Origin: Ignavibacteria bacterium UBA7675
Lineage (GTDB): Bacteria > Bacteroidota > Ignavibacteria > Kapaibacteriales > UB7675
Reading direction: 5' to 3'
NCBI GenBank assembly: GCA_002483085.1
Contig: DLHF01000005.1
Span: forward strand, 1 to 31,743
DNA length: 31,743 nucleotides
Part shown: in pieces, positions 7,181-14,979 of the stretch
How positions within the stretch are numbered: position 1 is the first letter of the stretch
How the letters are laid out: each line of letters opens with the position of its first letter
Translations under genes and position numbers: made by a program
The notes under the pieces: generated by a model
Told to the model about the DNA's origin: nothing
What the model saw: the letters and a program-made list of their open reading frames with translations, nothing else
Database searches by the model: none

Positions 7181-7819
7181 TTAGTATGCCACTTCTATTG
7201 TCGATTGGTACGTTGTTTCATCGCTTATATGCTTTACTATATACCCAGCGAGATCGGCTCTCGATATGGTGGGAATTTTTCGCAAGGGCTGCTGAGTCAC
7301 GATCCGATATGCACCCGTCCGTTTCCCATCGGTAAGCTTAGGCGCTCGTACCACAGTCCAATGCAGCTTTGAAGCTTTGAGTGTATTCTCCATGCGCCTC
7401 ATATCGGCATAGACTGGCTTGTAGATGCGTTGCAGTACATTCTTCAGCAGGAATGTCATGATGAACGAGCTGTGTGGCGGAATATCAATAGCCCCCGATG
7501 AAATGCACAGAATACGGCGCACATTCGATTGCTGCATTGCAGTAACGATATGGTGCATGCTTTCAGAGTAGAGAGTAGTAGGCCGTGCTTTGGAAATCCC
7601 CACGCAAGAAATCACGGCACTCATTCCTTCCATTGCATGTTGAAATGTTGCTGGCTGCGTAACATCACCTTGTAGGGCTTTGAGATTCGGATGCTGAAGG
7701 GTAAAAGCCTCAGGTTTTCGTGCCAGTGCAGTCACCTCGTATCCTGCCTGTAATGCCTGTTCTACAACCTGTTTACCTGTGCCGCCTGTTGCTCCAATTA
7801 CGATAATCCTGTTGTTCAT
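7181..7819 (-). CDS. NAD(P)-binding atypical SDR (NmrA/SDR_a5-like)
   Basis: A 212-residue Rossmann-fold protein. The nucleotide-binding loop GATGGTGK is at residues 9-16, followed by the second strand VTALARKP, whose Arg favours NADPH. ISSG and PVYADMRRME lie where the active site of atypical SDRs would be, but the classical Tyr-x3-Lys is absent. Such proteins act as NADPH-dependent reductases (flavin or quinone type) or as redox sensors like NmrA. It is transcribed away from an HxlR regulator 100 bp distant, the usual arrangement for a target gene and its repressor. The convergent bshA gene ends 128 bp from its stop. Confidence 0.87.
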   Translation of the reverse strand: MNNRIIVIGATGGTGKQVVEQALQAGYEVTALARKPEAFTLQHPNLKALQGDVTQPATFQHAMEGMSAVISCVGISKARPTTLYSESMHHIVTAMQQSNVRRILCISSGAIDIPPHSSFIMTFLLKNVLQRIYKPVYADMRRMENTLKASKLHWTVVRAPKLTDGKRTGAYRIVTQQPLRKIPTISRADLAGYIVKHISDETTYQSTIEVAY

Positions 7820-7868
7820 TGTGCCCGCTTTGTTCTATTTTGTGTATTGCTTTTATCAGGAACAAAAA

Positions 7869-7876
7869 TATATTTG
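7869..7876 (+). promoter_or_regulatory. FCB-type -7 promoter element of the HxlR gene
   Basis: TATATTTG is an exact match to TAnnTTTG. A TTG at 7847-7849 lies 19 bp upstream, in the range expected for the -33 partner. Transcription would start near 7883, inside the operator-like palindrome. Confidence 0.6.
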
Positions 7877-7877
7877 C

Positions 7878-7913
7878 ACTTACTTATGTACAAGTACCCA
7901 CTCAAAAGTAAGT
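7878..7913. promoter_or_regulatory. Putative HxlR operator (inverted repeat)
   Basis: ACTTACTT (7878-7885) and AAGTAAGT (7906-7913) form a perfect 8-bp inverted repeat. Between them lies GTACAAGTAC (7888-7897), itself nearly palindromic. The repeat lies in the gap between the divergent SDR and HxlR genes and covers the predicted HxlR start of transcription. Winged-helix HxlR dimers bind inverted repeats of this kind, so autorepression plus control of the SDR gene is the simplest reading. Confidence 0.6.
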
Positions 7914-7919
7914 ACACAT

Positions 7920-8333
7920 ATGGCAAAGGTAAAAGAGAGCTCGACTATTCAGCTCAACAAGCAAACTGTCTTCAAGTTGTGCCCTGTCACGTATGTAATG
8001 GAAAAAATTGGCGGCTATTGGAAACCAATTATTCTGTTTCATCTGCTGTCCGGCAGCAAGCGCTATGGCGAATTAAAAAGAGCTATGCCACACATTACAG
8101 AGAAAATGCTGATACAACACTTAAAACAGTTAGAAACAGATAATTTGGTGCTGCGCGAAGCCATGCCCGTTATTCCCCCACGTGTTACCTACAGCCTCAC
8201 GCCGTCGGGCGAAGCACTCCGGCCTGTGTTGTACGCAATGGCAAATTGGGCAATTGACGAAGGGAGAAAGCAGGACGAACCGCTGTTCAAAAGCCTGGAG
8301 GATTTCCCGAGGCTTACACAGTCTACCTCCTAA
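7920..8333 (+). CDS. HxlR-family winged-helix regulator with a single Cys
   Basis: A 137-residue regulator. The HxlR signature is clear: CPVTYVMEKIGGYWKPIIL at residues 21-39, RYGELKRAMPHITEKML as the recognition helix, and the wing ending VTYSLTPSGEAL. Cys21 is the only cysteine and sits at the conserved position that senses quinones, aldehydes and other electrophiles in YodB, CatR and HypR. The start at 7920 is chosen because the frame upstream (to 7779) overlaps the divergent SDR gene and its promoter. It probably represses itself and the SDR gene through the palindrome at 7878-7913. Sensor chemistry is inferred from the family. Confidence 0.92.
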   Translation: MAKVKESSTIQLNKQTVFKLCPVTYVMEKIGGYWKPIILFHLLSGSKRYGELKRAMPHITEKMLIQHLKQLETDNLVLREAMPVIPPRVTYSLTPSGEALRPVLYAMANWAIDEGRKQDEPLFKSLEDFPRLTQSTS

Positions 8334-8548
8334 AAGTTTTAGATTCAGCGCGGGCGCCATTTGCGTTTGGGGATTCCAACGTGAAAAATAGTTTTCGCTT
8401 CTGTCTACCGGCCTGCCGTTCCCTCTGTGCACCGCGCAGCACCGCCGCCACATGGCTGTTCAACCGTCATCCGCGATTGTTCCCTACGATAACCCCAGCG
8501 GTATATCATAGGAGTACACCGCTACAAAGGCATGCCGCACCTCCCGCC

Positions 8549-9718
8549 TTATTCCGCCCATTTCCGTTGAAAATCCTGAAGTTCCTTTTTCCAGGCTTTT
8601 TCCCCTCCCGCCACAAAATTTTTGTCGATTCTGGTGCTTTGCCGTTCGTAGTGCTTCGCCAGTTCTGTCTCACCAAGAAAATAGTACATTTCACCTAATG
8701 TATCCCATGAGTTTGGGTCCGTTGGGCTGAGCAACGCCTGTATTCGGGCTAGTGCCAAAGCCTTTTTTACATCTCCTTTCTCTACCGAAGCATAGACTGC
8801 TCGATTGAGTATCGATGTGGGAATAGCATTGGTGAGCAGATACGTTACAATACTGTCGCTGTTCAGCACTAAAGTTTCCTCGCTTATTGCCCGCAGCTCA
8901 TTGTCGAGCGAACTCATCGTAATACCGTGCTGCATGAGATGTTGCACGGTATCGAGCGACGTCATCCCATTGGCTTCATCCCAATAGAGATCAACACCAA
9001 TAAAACACTGCGGAGCAAGCTGCTTGACAGTCATAAATTTATAGAGGTCTTCTACCCTGCTACTTACCATTTCCCTGCTCTTTACCAGCCTTCCCTTTAG
9101 CCGTTGGAACATACACGAACAGTGCAAGTAGTTATACTTCGGCAAATAAAAATATAGATAGTCTTCCGTAGGTGTACTCGGATACTCCGATTTGCTAAAT
9201 CGGTACGCCACAATACTATTAAAAGCATCGCTGATAAGCAGGCTGTCGTTCTCAACAAAATGAATATACTGGTGGTATTGCCTGAAGAGAGAAGAATCGA
9301 TCAATTCACCGAGCCGTTTGAAGTTGTTTTGAGTAGTTACGACGGTAATCCCCTGGGAAATAAAAGGAAGCAGCGATGAAATGCTATGTGCATGCCAGTG
9401 GCTGCTCATCACATATTTCAGTGGTTTATCAGGAAAAAATCTTTTTAGAGTTTCCAGCACATTTTCACCGCCCTCGCGGTGATCTACCAAGCGGGCGGCA
9501 CCTGTACCACCATTGGAGATAGGCATTTCGATCAACACAATATAATCGGCAAATTCTACGATAGTGCTTTTGGTGACACTGCTTTTCTCTGCCGTACTGT
9601 CGTAGTACATCAAGTACAACCCATCGTCAACTTTTTTTATACTACCCGGGCTTGTCTGGGCAGCAGCAGAGAACGACTGAACGAAAATCAGCAGTAAAAG
9701 CAGAAGAACATGCTTCAT
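8549..9718 (-). CDS. Exported MBL-fold protein with a degenerate metal site and TPR tail
   Basis: A 389-residue protein with a signal peptide (MKHVLLLLLLIFV, cleavage near residue 20 after AAA). Residues about 25-240 have the metallo-beta-lactamase layout: an early strand-rich segment, VLIEMP where such enzymes have VLIDTG, then KYVMSSHWHAHS at 102-112. The canonical HxHxDH zinc motif reads H107-W-H109-A-H111-S112 here, so the Asp and the last His are replaced. Residues about 310-375 carry a TPR-like pair (SWDTLGEMYYFLGETELAKHY). It may be a pseudoenzyme, or bind a single metal. It stands alone on the minus strand, 313 bp from the amine oxidase gene. The MBL assignment is moderately sure; function unknown. 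Confidence 0.75.
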   Translation of the reverse strand: MKHVLLLLLLIFVQSFSAAAQTSPGSIKKVDDGLYLMYYDSTAEKSSVTKSTIVEFADYIVLIEMPISNGGTGAARLVDHREGGENVLETLKRFFPDKPLKYVMSSHWHAHSISSLLPFISQGITVVTTQNNFKRLGELIDSSLFRQYHQYIHFVENDSLLISDAFNSIVAYRFSKSEYPSTPTEDYLYFYLPKYNYLHCSCMFQRLKGRLVKSREMVSSRVEDLYKFMTVKQLAPQCFIGVDLYWDEANGMTSLDTVQHLMQHGITMSSLDNELRAISEETLVLNSDSIVTYLLTNAIPTSILNRAVYASVEKGDVKKALALARIQALLSPTDPNSWDTLGEMYYFLGETELAKHYERQSTRIDKNFVAGGEKAWKKELQDFQRKWAE

Positions 9719-10031
9719 AATATTGCGCTCAAATGGCGGACATGAGAAAAACCTGTAGATATCAGCAGGTAGGAATGGGGATTATCGTTCCCGGCTGTCT
9801 CGTGGTAGGTGGAAGTATATGCGTAAAGGTTACAAGCTGAAGATGGTGCACATGGCTGCGGAAAGAGCAGAGAGCCTCCAGAAAATCAACCCGACGGATC
9901 TGCGATGAGCTGGAAGGCTGCACTCAGCCATTGTGCTGTAGCATGATAGAACACTCTATTAGCTCTAAAAACTGGGAGTACCTCGTACCTCGGTATTCTA
10001 AAAATCGAGCAATGGCGAGAAAAGCCACCTC
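9719..10031. other. Intergenic stretch between the MBL-fold and amine oxidase genes
   Basis: These 313 bp contain no gene I can support. They should hold the MBL gene promoter and the end of the amine oxidase transcript. I see a tandem 7-bp repeat (GTACCTC twice, 9978-9991) and no hairpin with a T-run. Confidence 0.4.
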
Positions 10032-12011
10032 TTACTTCCCCACATCCAACGCCGGATTGCGCGTAAAAAAGCCCGCTGGTACGAGCTTAAAGCCCGCTGC
10101 ATGCACAGGCATCACAGGCCATTCCTCCGGGCGCGGTACGTGCGTAATACCCAGAGTGTACCATAAAACGATGTCGCTATTTTCGATGGATTCATTGTCG
10201 GCTGTCCACTTCGGCAGACCGTCGCCGCCGGGACTCTGGTTGGGATAATCGCCCGCAGCATACATTTCGCCGGGATGGAATTTTGTTGCCCAGACATGAT
10301 TGTCCACAAAGCCCGCTCGCTTGCGCGCTTGATGCTCTGGCATAAAGTACGGCACAGAATTCTCGCCTGCTATCAGCATATAACCCGGATTGTACCCAAG
10401 CGCTGTTCGGCTGTTTGGGTCGATCACTTTCCACTTGCGGCTGCGCTCCATGCTTATCGTCCGGCGCGCTTCACGCTCTCCTTTGAACACAGTCTCGTCC
10501 ATCACAAAAGCATTTCTGTCGGGATTTTCCGCCGTGCCGCCGGGCTGAGCCCATGTGTCGATCTCTACAACGCTGTTCTTGGTTCCGTCCACGTCGAGGT
10601 CGAGCCGAAAGTTCAGGAAATGCTGGTGGTTTGGCGCTACAACCTGCGAGGATACAAGATGCCCCGTCGCCAGCTCGTGGGCAGTTGTGTCGGCATGTGT
10701 CTGGCTCACGCCTTTGGGCAGCATAATGCCAGTGAGCATGGCGCTTACTTCTAATACACCGTCCTGATGGAAGATATAGCTAATACCGTAGTCGTAGTTG
10801 CCCACAGTTGTAATAAAGTACAATACAAGTTCGCGCGCTCTTCGCGATTCATTGGTAGCAGTGTACATCTCGGCATGTTTCCACAATACGCCACCATCGC
10901 GCTCGTACAGGCCCACTGCGTGTTCGAGTACGTAAGGCACTCCGTCGTCGTCGGCAAAGGCAGCGTCGAAAAATTGTGCATTGTCAGGCGCATCGGTATG
11001 GGGTTCGAGCGAGCCAGAAAGCCTGCCAATGCCGTACTCACCAACGTCGAAAGCAGCACGCCACGACCACATGGAGTCGCGGTCGCCGTAGGGCACAACC
11101 ATTTCCGAGAGCGATGCGCGGTAGAGCACCGATCTCACTTTTTCGCCGTCTTTGTAGCCCACAGTATAGAGCACAAGCCCCTCGCGCGGGTGAAACGCAA
11201 AGCGGAATTGCCAGTTTTGCCAGCGAATTTCATTGCCATGTATCGTGTAGCTCGCACCCTCGGGCTGCTCGTGGATAAGAGGTTTTACTGGCTCGCGTAG
11301 CACGCCCACTCGCGCCTCGTCGAGCTCCTGTCCGGGAGGCGGCACAGGCAGCGTCTCGCTGTCGATCACCTTCACTACTCGCAGAGTGTTCATGTTCACA
11401 ATGGCAATCAAACCTTCTACCGGCCTGCCGTAGAAATTCGTAGCAGTGTCTTTGTAGTACGATAAAGCCCGCATAAGCCGCGCCCCTTCGTACCCAGCTA
11501 CTGTTGTATTGCCAGTCGCCCAACCGTCGATTTGTATTTTCCCGAAATCCGTAATTCCCCGCTTTCGCATGGCCGCTTGCCAGCGTTCGTCGAGCCGCAC
11601 AAGACCGTCCACGAGGCCATACTCTTGGATGAGCACCGGCGGCTGCACATTTGGTATAGCTTTCCACGATGTCACCTTGTGAGCGTTCAGGTCTATCACT
11701 GCTTCGTAGGTCGTGTTCGCGGGTCTGTCTATCACCACACAAAAAGCCTCGCGCCGAAATGCTACACCACTTCGGAAGTTCAACACTTCGTCCTTCGATG
11801 GCTCCCGAAGCGAGACAAGGGCAAATAGTCCATGCGCCGGAAATGCAGAATACGCTCGCAGAAGCGCCGTGGCCGAGTCAATTTCCTGCTCGCTCAGTGG
11901 GTCCAACGGATGCGGGTAGTGCTCCACTGTCGGCACAGAAGCACAGGAATACAACAAAACGGCGGAAAGAAAAAAGAGGACAACACGACGGAGATTGGAG
12001 AGCATAGCCAT
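10032..12011 (-). CDS. Copper amine oxidase, predicted lipoprotein
   Basis: A 659-residue quinoprotein amine oxidase, which oxidises primary amines to aldehydes with release of H2O2 and ammonia. All catalytic elements are visible. The Tyr that becomes topaquinone is Tyr406 in TTVGNYDYG (consensus T/S-x-x-N-Y-D/E). The base is Asp322 in FDVGEYGIG. Copper ligands are His462 and His464 (NHQHF) and His637 (MPVHAAGFKL), with the usual GFFTRNPAL end. N2/N3-like domains precede the catalytic domain. The N-terminus is a lipoprotein signal: MAMLSNLRR, a hydrophobic stretch, then LYSC with Cys23 as the lipidated residue, so it should be anchored in the envelope. ATGs at 12011 and 12005 are both possible; the upstream frame to 12173 lacks support. 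Confidence 0.95.
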   Translation of the reverse strand: MAMLSNLRRVVLFFLSAVLLYSCASVPTVEHYPHPLDPLSEQEIDSATALLRAYSAFPAHGLFALVSLREPSKDEVLNFRSGVAFRREAFCVVIDRPANTTYEAVIDLNAHKVTSWKAIPNVQPPVLIQEYGLVDGLVRLDERWQAAMRKRGITDFGKIQIDGWATGNTTVAGYEGARLMRALSYYKDTATNFYGRPVEGLIAIVNMNTLRVVKVIDSETLPVPPPGQELDEARVGVLREPVKPLIHEQPEGASYTIHGNEIRWQNWQFRFAFHPREGLVLYTVGYKDGEKVRSVLYRASLSEMVVPYGDRDSMWSWRAAFDVGEYGIGRLSGSLEPHTDAPDNAQFFDAAFADDDGVPYVLEHAVGLYERDGGVLWKHAEMYTATNESRRARELVLYFITTVGNYDYGISYIFHQDGVLEVSAMLTGIMLPKGVSQTHADTTAHELATGHLVSSQVVAPNHQHFLNFRLDLDVDGTKNSVVEIDTWAQPGGTAENPDRNAFVMDETVFKGEREARRTISMERSRKWKVIDPNSRTALGYNPGYMLIAGENSVPYFMPEHQARKRAGFVDNHVWATKFHPGEMYAAGDYPNQSPGGDGLPKWTADNESIENSDIVLWYTLGITHVPRPEEWPVMPVHAAGFKLVPAGFFTRNPALDVGK

Positions 12012-12281
12012 ACGATGCCAGAAAATGTGGACGCTACAGAATTGCCAAATGTCAAGCCGACAAAAATACAGCTTTCTTTGGAAGCGCCTGCAAGGAAAAA
12101 GCAAAAGTACAAAACACTGTTGTGGCGATATATGGCGCGCTGGCGTCTCTGCTCCGGTGTTCAGTCTCCGCACCGCGCTGCAAGACCGTAGCGTGCAGTT
12201 CGCCCTTCATCGCAAAGGGCTAGTAAGGTGATTATTGCCTGCAAGAACAACGGACGATGGGATAGTGATTACCGCCTGGTG
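12012..12281. other. Intergenic stretch between the amine oxidase and histidine kinase genes
   Basis: These 270 bp hold the amine oxidase promoter region and the tail of the kinase operon. A short hairpin (GCCCTT at 12202-12207 with AAGGGC at 12215-12220) lies about 60 bp past the kinase stop but has no T-run. No gene is supported. Confidence 0.35.
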
Positions 12282-13487
12282 TCAGTACACCTGCTGGCTC
12301 ATACTTATACCCGACTCAATGGGAAACTGCATGGTAAATGTAGTCCCCTGCCCCGCTTCACTGTGCACAGAGATAGAGCCTCCATGCATTTCTACCAAGC
12401 TTTTCACAAGCGCCATACCAAGCCCTGTGCCTCTCTCGCCAGCAGTACCACTGCGCTGATGCCGCCCGAACTGTTCAAACAGCATTGGGATATGAGCTTC
12501 GGGAATACCAATGCCCGTGTCGGCAACATGCACAACCACATCACCTGCCGATCCTCGTTCTATACCCACGCTAATAGTACCGCCCGACGGTGTAAATTTG
12601 ATAGCATTCGAGAGCAAATTGGTAAATACCTGTAGCATTTTCGAGTGGTCGAGCACCAACAGCGGAACGTCCTCGGCAAAAGATGTCGATATAAGAATGT
12701 TTTTGCCTGTGGCCAGTACTCCGAGAACATCAACAGCCCGGCGTGCTATTTCGCGAATATCGCAGTAGTCGGGATACAGCTCAATTTTCCCATCGCTGGC
12801 CCGAGCCATATCCAGAAAGTTGTTGATAAGCTCGATCAGTGTATCAGAGACCCGGGTGATAAGAGTAGAAAATTCGCTGACAAGCGCAGTGTCCGCAGGA
12901 GTACGACCTATCAGCTCGGAAGCAGCTTTGATACCGCTAATCGGGGAGCGCAGATCATGAGAAAGAATTTGCATGATCCTGTCTTTCTCTTTGCTGTACT
13001 CTACCAGATGGCCATTGGCTTCCTCCAGTTCCCGAAGCGTCTCTTTTCTCGCCTCCATCTCTTGAAGAGTCTTGCGCTGTAAGTCCTCTATTGTCTGCAG
13101 TTGATCCATCATATTGGTCACATCCTGCACACAAATCATCAGAATCCGACGATTCCCAGCAACAGTATGCGAAGCGGCAGTTGTACGCTGAATACGCTGT
13201 AGGCCATTGGGTAATACAGAGGGAAAGAAATGTGGATGCAGTTGCGGAGAAAAGATATAGGGAGCTTCTCCCTCAAACGCCAGATCGAACAACGATTTAT
13301 AACGCGAAGCACCTAAATGCGGATAGAGTTCCAGCAGATTTTTGCCAAGAACATCGCGAAGTGCTGTATTCGTCCAGTTCTGTAATGGCTTATTCCAAGA
13401 CAAGACTGTGTAGTCACGGCTGACCGTACAAATGCCCAAGGGAATATGCTGGAGAAGCTCAAACTGGCTCATAGACGAAAGTTCCAT
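12282..13487 (-). CDS. Soluble PAS-domain sensor histidine kinase
   Basis: A 401-residue kinase without membrane segments. A PAS domain (about 7-125) begins LLQHIPLGICTV; a coiled coil (125-170) leads into the dimerisation domain with the phospho-accepting His177 in ILSHDLRSP. The ATPase domain is complete: N box NLLSNAIKFT, G1 DTGIGIP, F box MLFEQFG, G2 GTGLGMALVK. It is the last gene of a minus-strand operon after a lone receiver and a CheC-type phosphatase (52 bp gap). It is thus the likely kinase for that receiver, and CheC would be the phosphatase. The PAS ligand cannot be read from the sequence. Confidence 0.94.
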   Translation of the reverse strand: MELSSMSQFELLQHIPLGICTVSRDYTVLSWNKPLQNWTNTALRDVLGKNLLELYPHLGASRYKSLFDLAFEGEAPYIFSPQLHPHFFPSVLPNGLQRIQRTTAASHTVAGNRRILMICVQDVTNMMDQLQTIEDLQRKTLQEMEARKETLRELEEANGHLVEYSKEKDRIMQILSHDLRSPISGIKAASELIGRTPADTALVSEFSTLITRVSDTLIELINNFLDMARASDGKIELYPDYCDIREIARRAVDVLGVLATGKNILISTSFAEDVPLLVLDHSKMLQVFTNLLSNAIKFTPSGGTISVGIERGSAGDVVVHVADTGIGIPEAHIPMLFEQFGRHQRSGTAGERGTGLGMALVKSLVEMHGGSISVHSEAGQGTTFTMQFPIESGISMSQQVY

Positions 13488-13539
13488 AATTCTTACCCCA
13501 TCTCCCCATGTACACTATAAAATATGACTACCTCTGCGC

Positions 13540-14142
13540 CTACCGTAGAGCCTGGTCGATCAGTTCTACAAGAGAGGATACGGTGCCAATATCGAATGTC
13601 AGCAGAATATATCCGCCGATCTCCAGCTCCTTAATATTAAAATGTATGCGGGCAATAAGCACAATATTACCGGCTGCATACAGAGGCTTAAGCGCCTGGC
13701 TGGCCTGATCTTTATAGTATTCCGCAAGCTCAAACTGAAGCCTTTGAGCACCGAGAATATTGCCAATGGAACCGATCATGGCGTTGATCACGATATTACC
13801 AACTTCTGAAAGCGTCTCGCCCTGTAGCACATCCAAATCATCAGATACAGGAGTCTCTCCGGCAATGGCGTTCACTAACTTGAGCGCACTGTCCTCGGGA
13901 ATGATAAGCCCGGCACGACCACCATACTCGCCGCTGAACTCCTGCAATACGGCGGCAACCGGACGATCACCAAAATTTCGGCTAAAATCAGACAAGCCGT
14001 TCAGATCGACAACGGTAATGTCGGGAATAGTAAGGCTGATATACATTCCTGTAAGCTCGTTCAATGTATGAGCAGCCCGGCCTACACCGATGTTCACAAA
14101 TTCATTGAGAGCGTCGAGTTGTTCAGGCGAAAGTGTTACCAT
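13540..14142 (-). CDS. CheC-type CheY-P phosphatase
   Basis: A 200-residue protein of CheC/CheX/FliY type. Two copies of the phosphatase motif E-x2-N are present: Glu14/Asn17 in LNEFVNIGVG and Glu113/Asn116 in LSEVGNIVIN. Each starts one of the two pseudo-symmetric helices that insert beside the Asp of a phosphorylated receiver. Length is typical of CheC, and no FliN-like domain follows, so it is not FliY. Its ATG overlaps the stop of the upstream receiver gene as TAATG at 14142, meaning coupled translation and near-equal output. No motility or chemotaxis genes are nearby, so it probably tunes this local phosphorelay. Confidence 0.92.
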   Translation of the reverse strand: MVTLSPEQLDALNEFVNIGVGRAAHTLNELTGMYISLTIPDITVVDLNGLSDFSRNFGDRPVAAVLQEFSGEYGGRAGLIIPEDSALKLVNAIAGETPVSDDLDVLQGETLSEVGNIVINAMIGSIGNILGAQRLQFELAEYYKDQASQALKPLYAAGNIVLIARIHFNIKELEIGGYILLTFDIGTVSSLVELIDQALR

Positions 14143-14504
14143 TAATTAGCCTGTAGAATAGTTGATAATATTTGTTGAACAGCTTCTGGCTTTGGTGGTT
14201 TCGGCAGAATGGCTATAGCTCCAAGCCCCATACAACGATCATGCGTCGCCTGTTGGATATCGGCAGAAATAACAACAACCGGCAACCCAGGTCGTTGTTT
14301 CTTCACTTCCTCCAGAAAGCCAAAACCGTCCATTTCAGGCATGAGCAGATCGGTAAAGACACAGTCGAATGACTCTGCTTCCACTTTTTCTAAACCGTCT
14401 TTGCCATTAATAGCTTGTACAGTTGTGTACCCCAGGGAACGCAGGATACTGGCCATCTTTGTCCGTATGAGCCCCGAGTCGTCAATTATCAGAATATTTG
14501 CCAT
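14142..14504 (-). CDS. Stand-alone CheY-like receiver
   Basis: A 120-residue single-domain response regulator. Acidic pair Asp8-Asp9 (LIIDDS), phospho-acceptor Asp52 (FTDLLMPEMDG), Ser80 (VVVISAD) and Lys102 (LPKPP) are all in place. There is no output domain, so it must act through protein contact, like CheY. It is first in the operon receiver-CheC-kinase and overlaps cheC as TAATG. Directly before the ATG is TATACTTATTCGC, whose first six bases form a good -10 hexamer placed for leaderless transcription. Its target is not evident here. Confidence 0.95.
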   Translation of the reverse strand: MANILIIDDSGLIRTKMASILRSLGYTTVQAINGKDGLEKVEAESFDCVFTDLLMPEMDGFGFLEEVKKQRPGLPVVVISADIQQATHDRCMGLGAIAILPKPPKPEAVQQILSTILQAN

Positions 14505-14916
14505 GCGAATAAGTATAATAGTACAACTTCAGTGAAAATCTATCGCTATAGCTCTATTAAGCCGTTGAAAGCAGTAAGAAACTGCCAGCACAAAACCAGA
14601 ATACATTTCAAGCCAATGGGCGTCCCCCCTGCTGCGTAGGGGTATCGGCACAACGACATAAAAATGTATAACAATTGATGCAAAATTGATAAAAAAGTAT
14701 TGGTTGTAATACCGTGCTGTACACGCATAGGGCAGTGCTCCGGTAGCACATGCACATCCCGATTCGCAACCAAGCGCCCTCCCCTTGAGCAATTAGTAGG
14801 TCATGTCCCTGTGCATTTGAGTCCAAGCATCGTGGTGACAGCGGACTTGGTGGTATCAACATCAGTTGAGCTAAAGATATTCAGAGCCTGTCAGAGCCCC
14901 TCGGCACATACCGCAA
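14505..14916. other. Intergenic region upstream of the receiver-CheC-kinase operon
   Basis: About 410 bp with no supportable gene on either strand. The part near 14660-14710 is AT-rich and could contribute promoter or curvature sequence for the minus-strand operon. The far end abuts the terminator of the DUF1573 gene. A short direct repeat (CAGAGCC twice near 14883-14898) is the only repetition noticed. Confidence 0.4.
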
Positions 14917-14944
14917 AAAGCCGGAGCGTTACCGCCCCGGCTTT
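14917..14944 (-). terminator. Intrinsic terminator of the DUF1573 gene
   Basis: AAAGCCGG and CCGGCTTT form an 8-bp stem around a 12-base loop. On the minus strand the stem runs into CTTTTT, giving a standard terminator 35 bp past the stop codon. On the plus strand it is followed by TTTCGTGTTTTTT, so it may also work in the other direction. Confidence 0.85.
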
Positions 14945-14979
14945 CGTGTTTTTTATGCAAAGATATGCAACAGCAGCTA

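Noticed and set aside
8330..8342. CTAAAAGTTTTAG palindrome over the HxlR stop codon
   Set aside because: A short AT-rich palindrome with a one-base centre. It cannot fold as a hairpin and does not resemble the putative operator at 7878-7913.
12202..12220. GCCCTT/AAGGGC hairpin after the histidine kinase
   Set aside because: Six-base stem without a T-run; too weak to be called a terminator.
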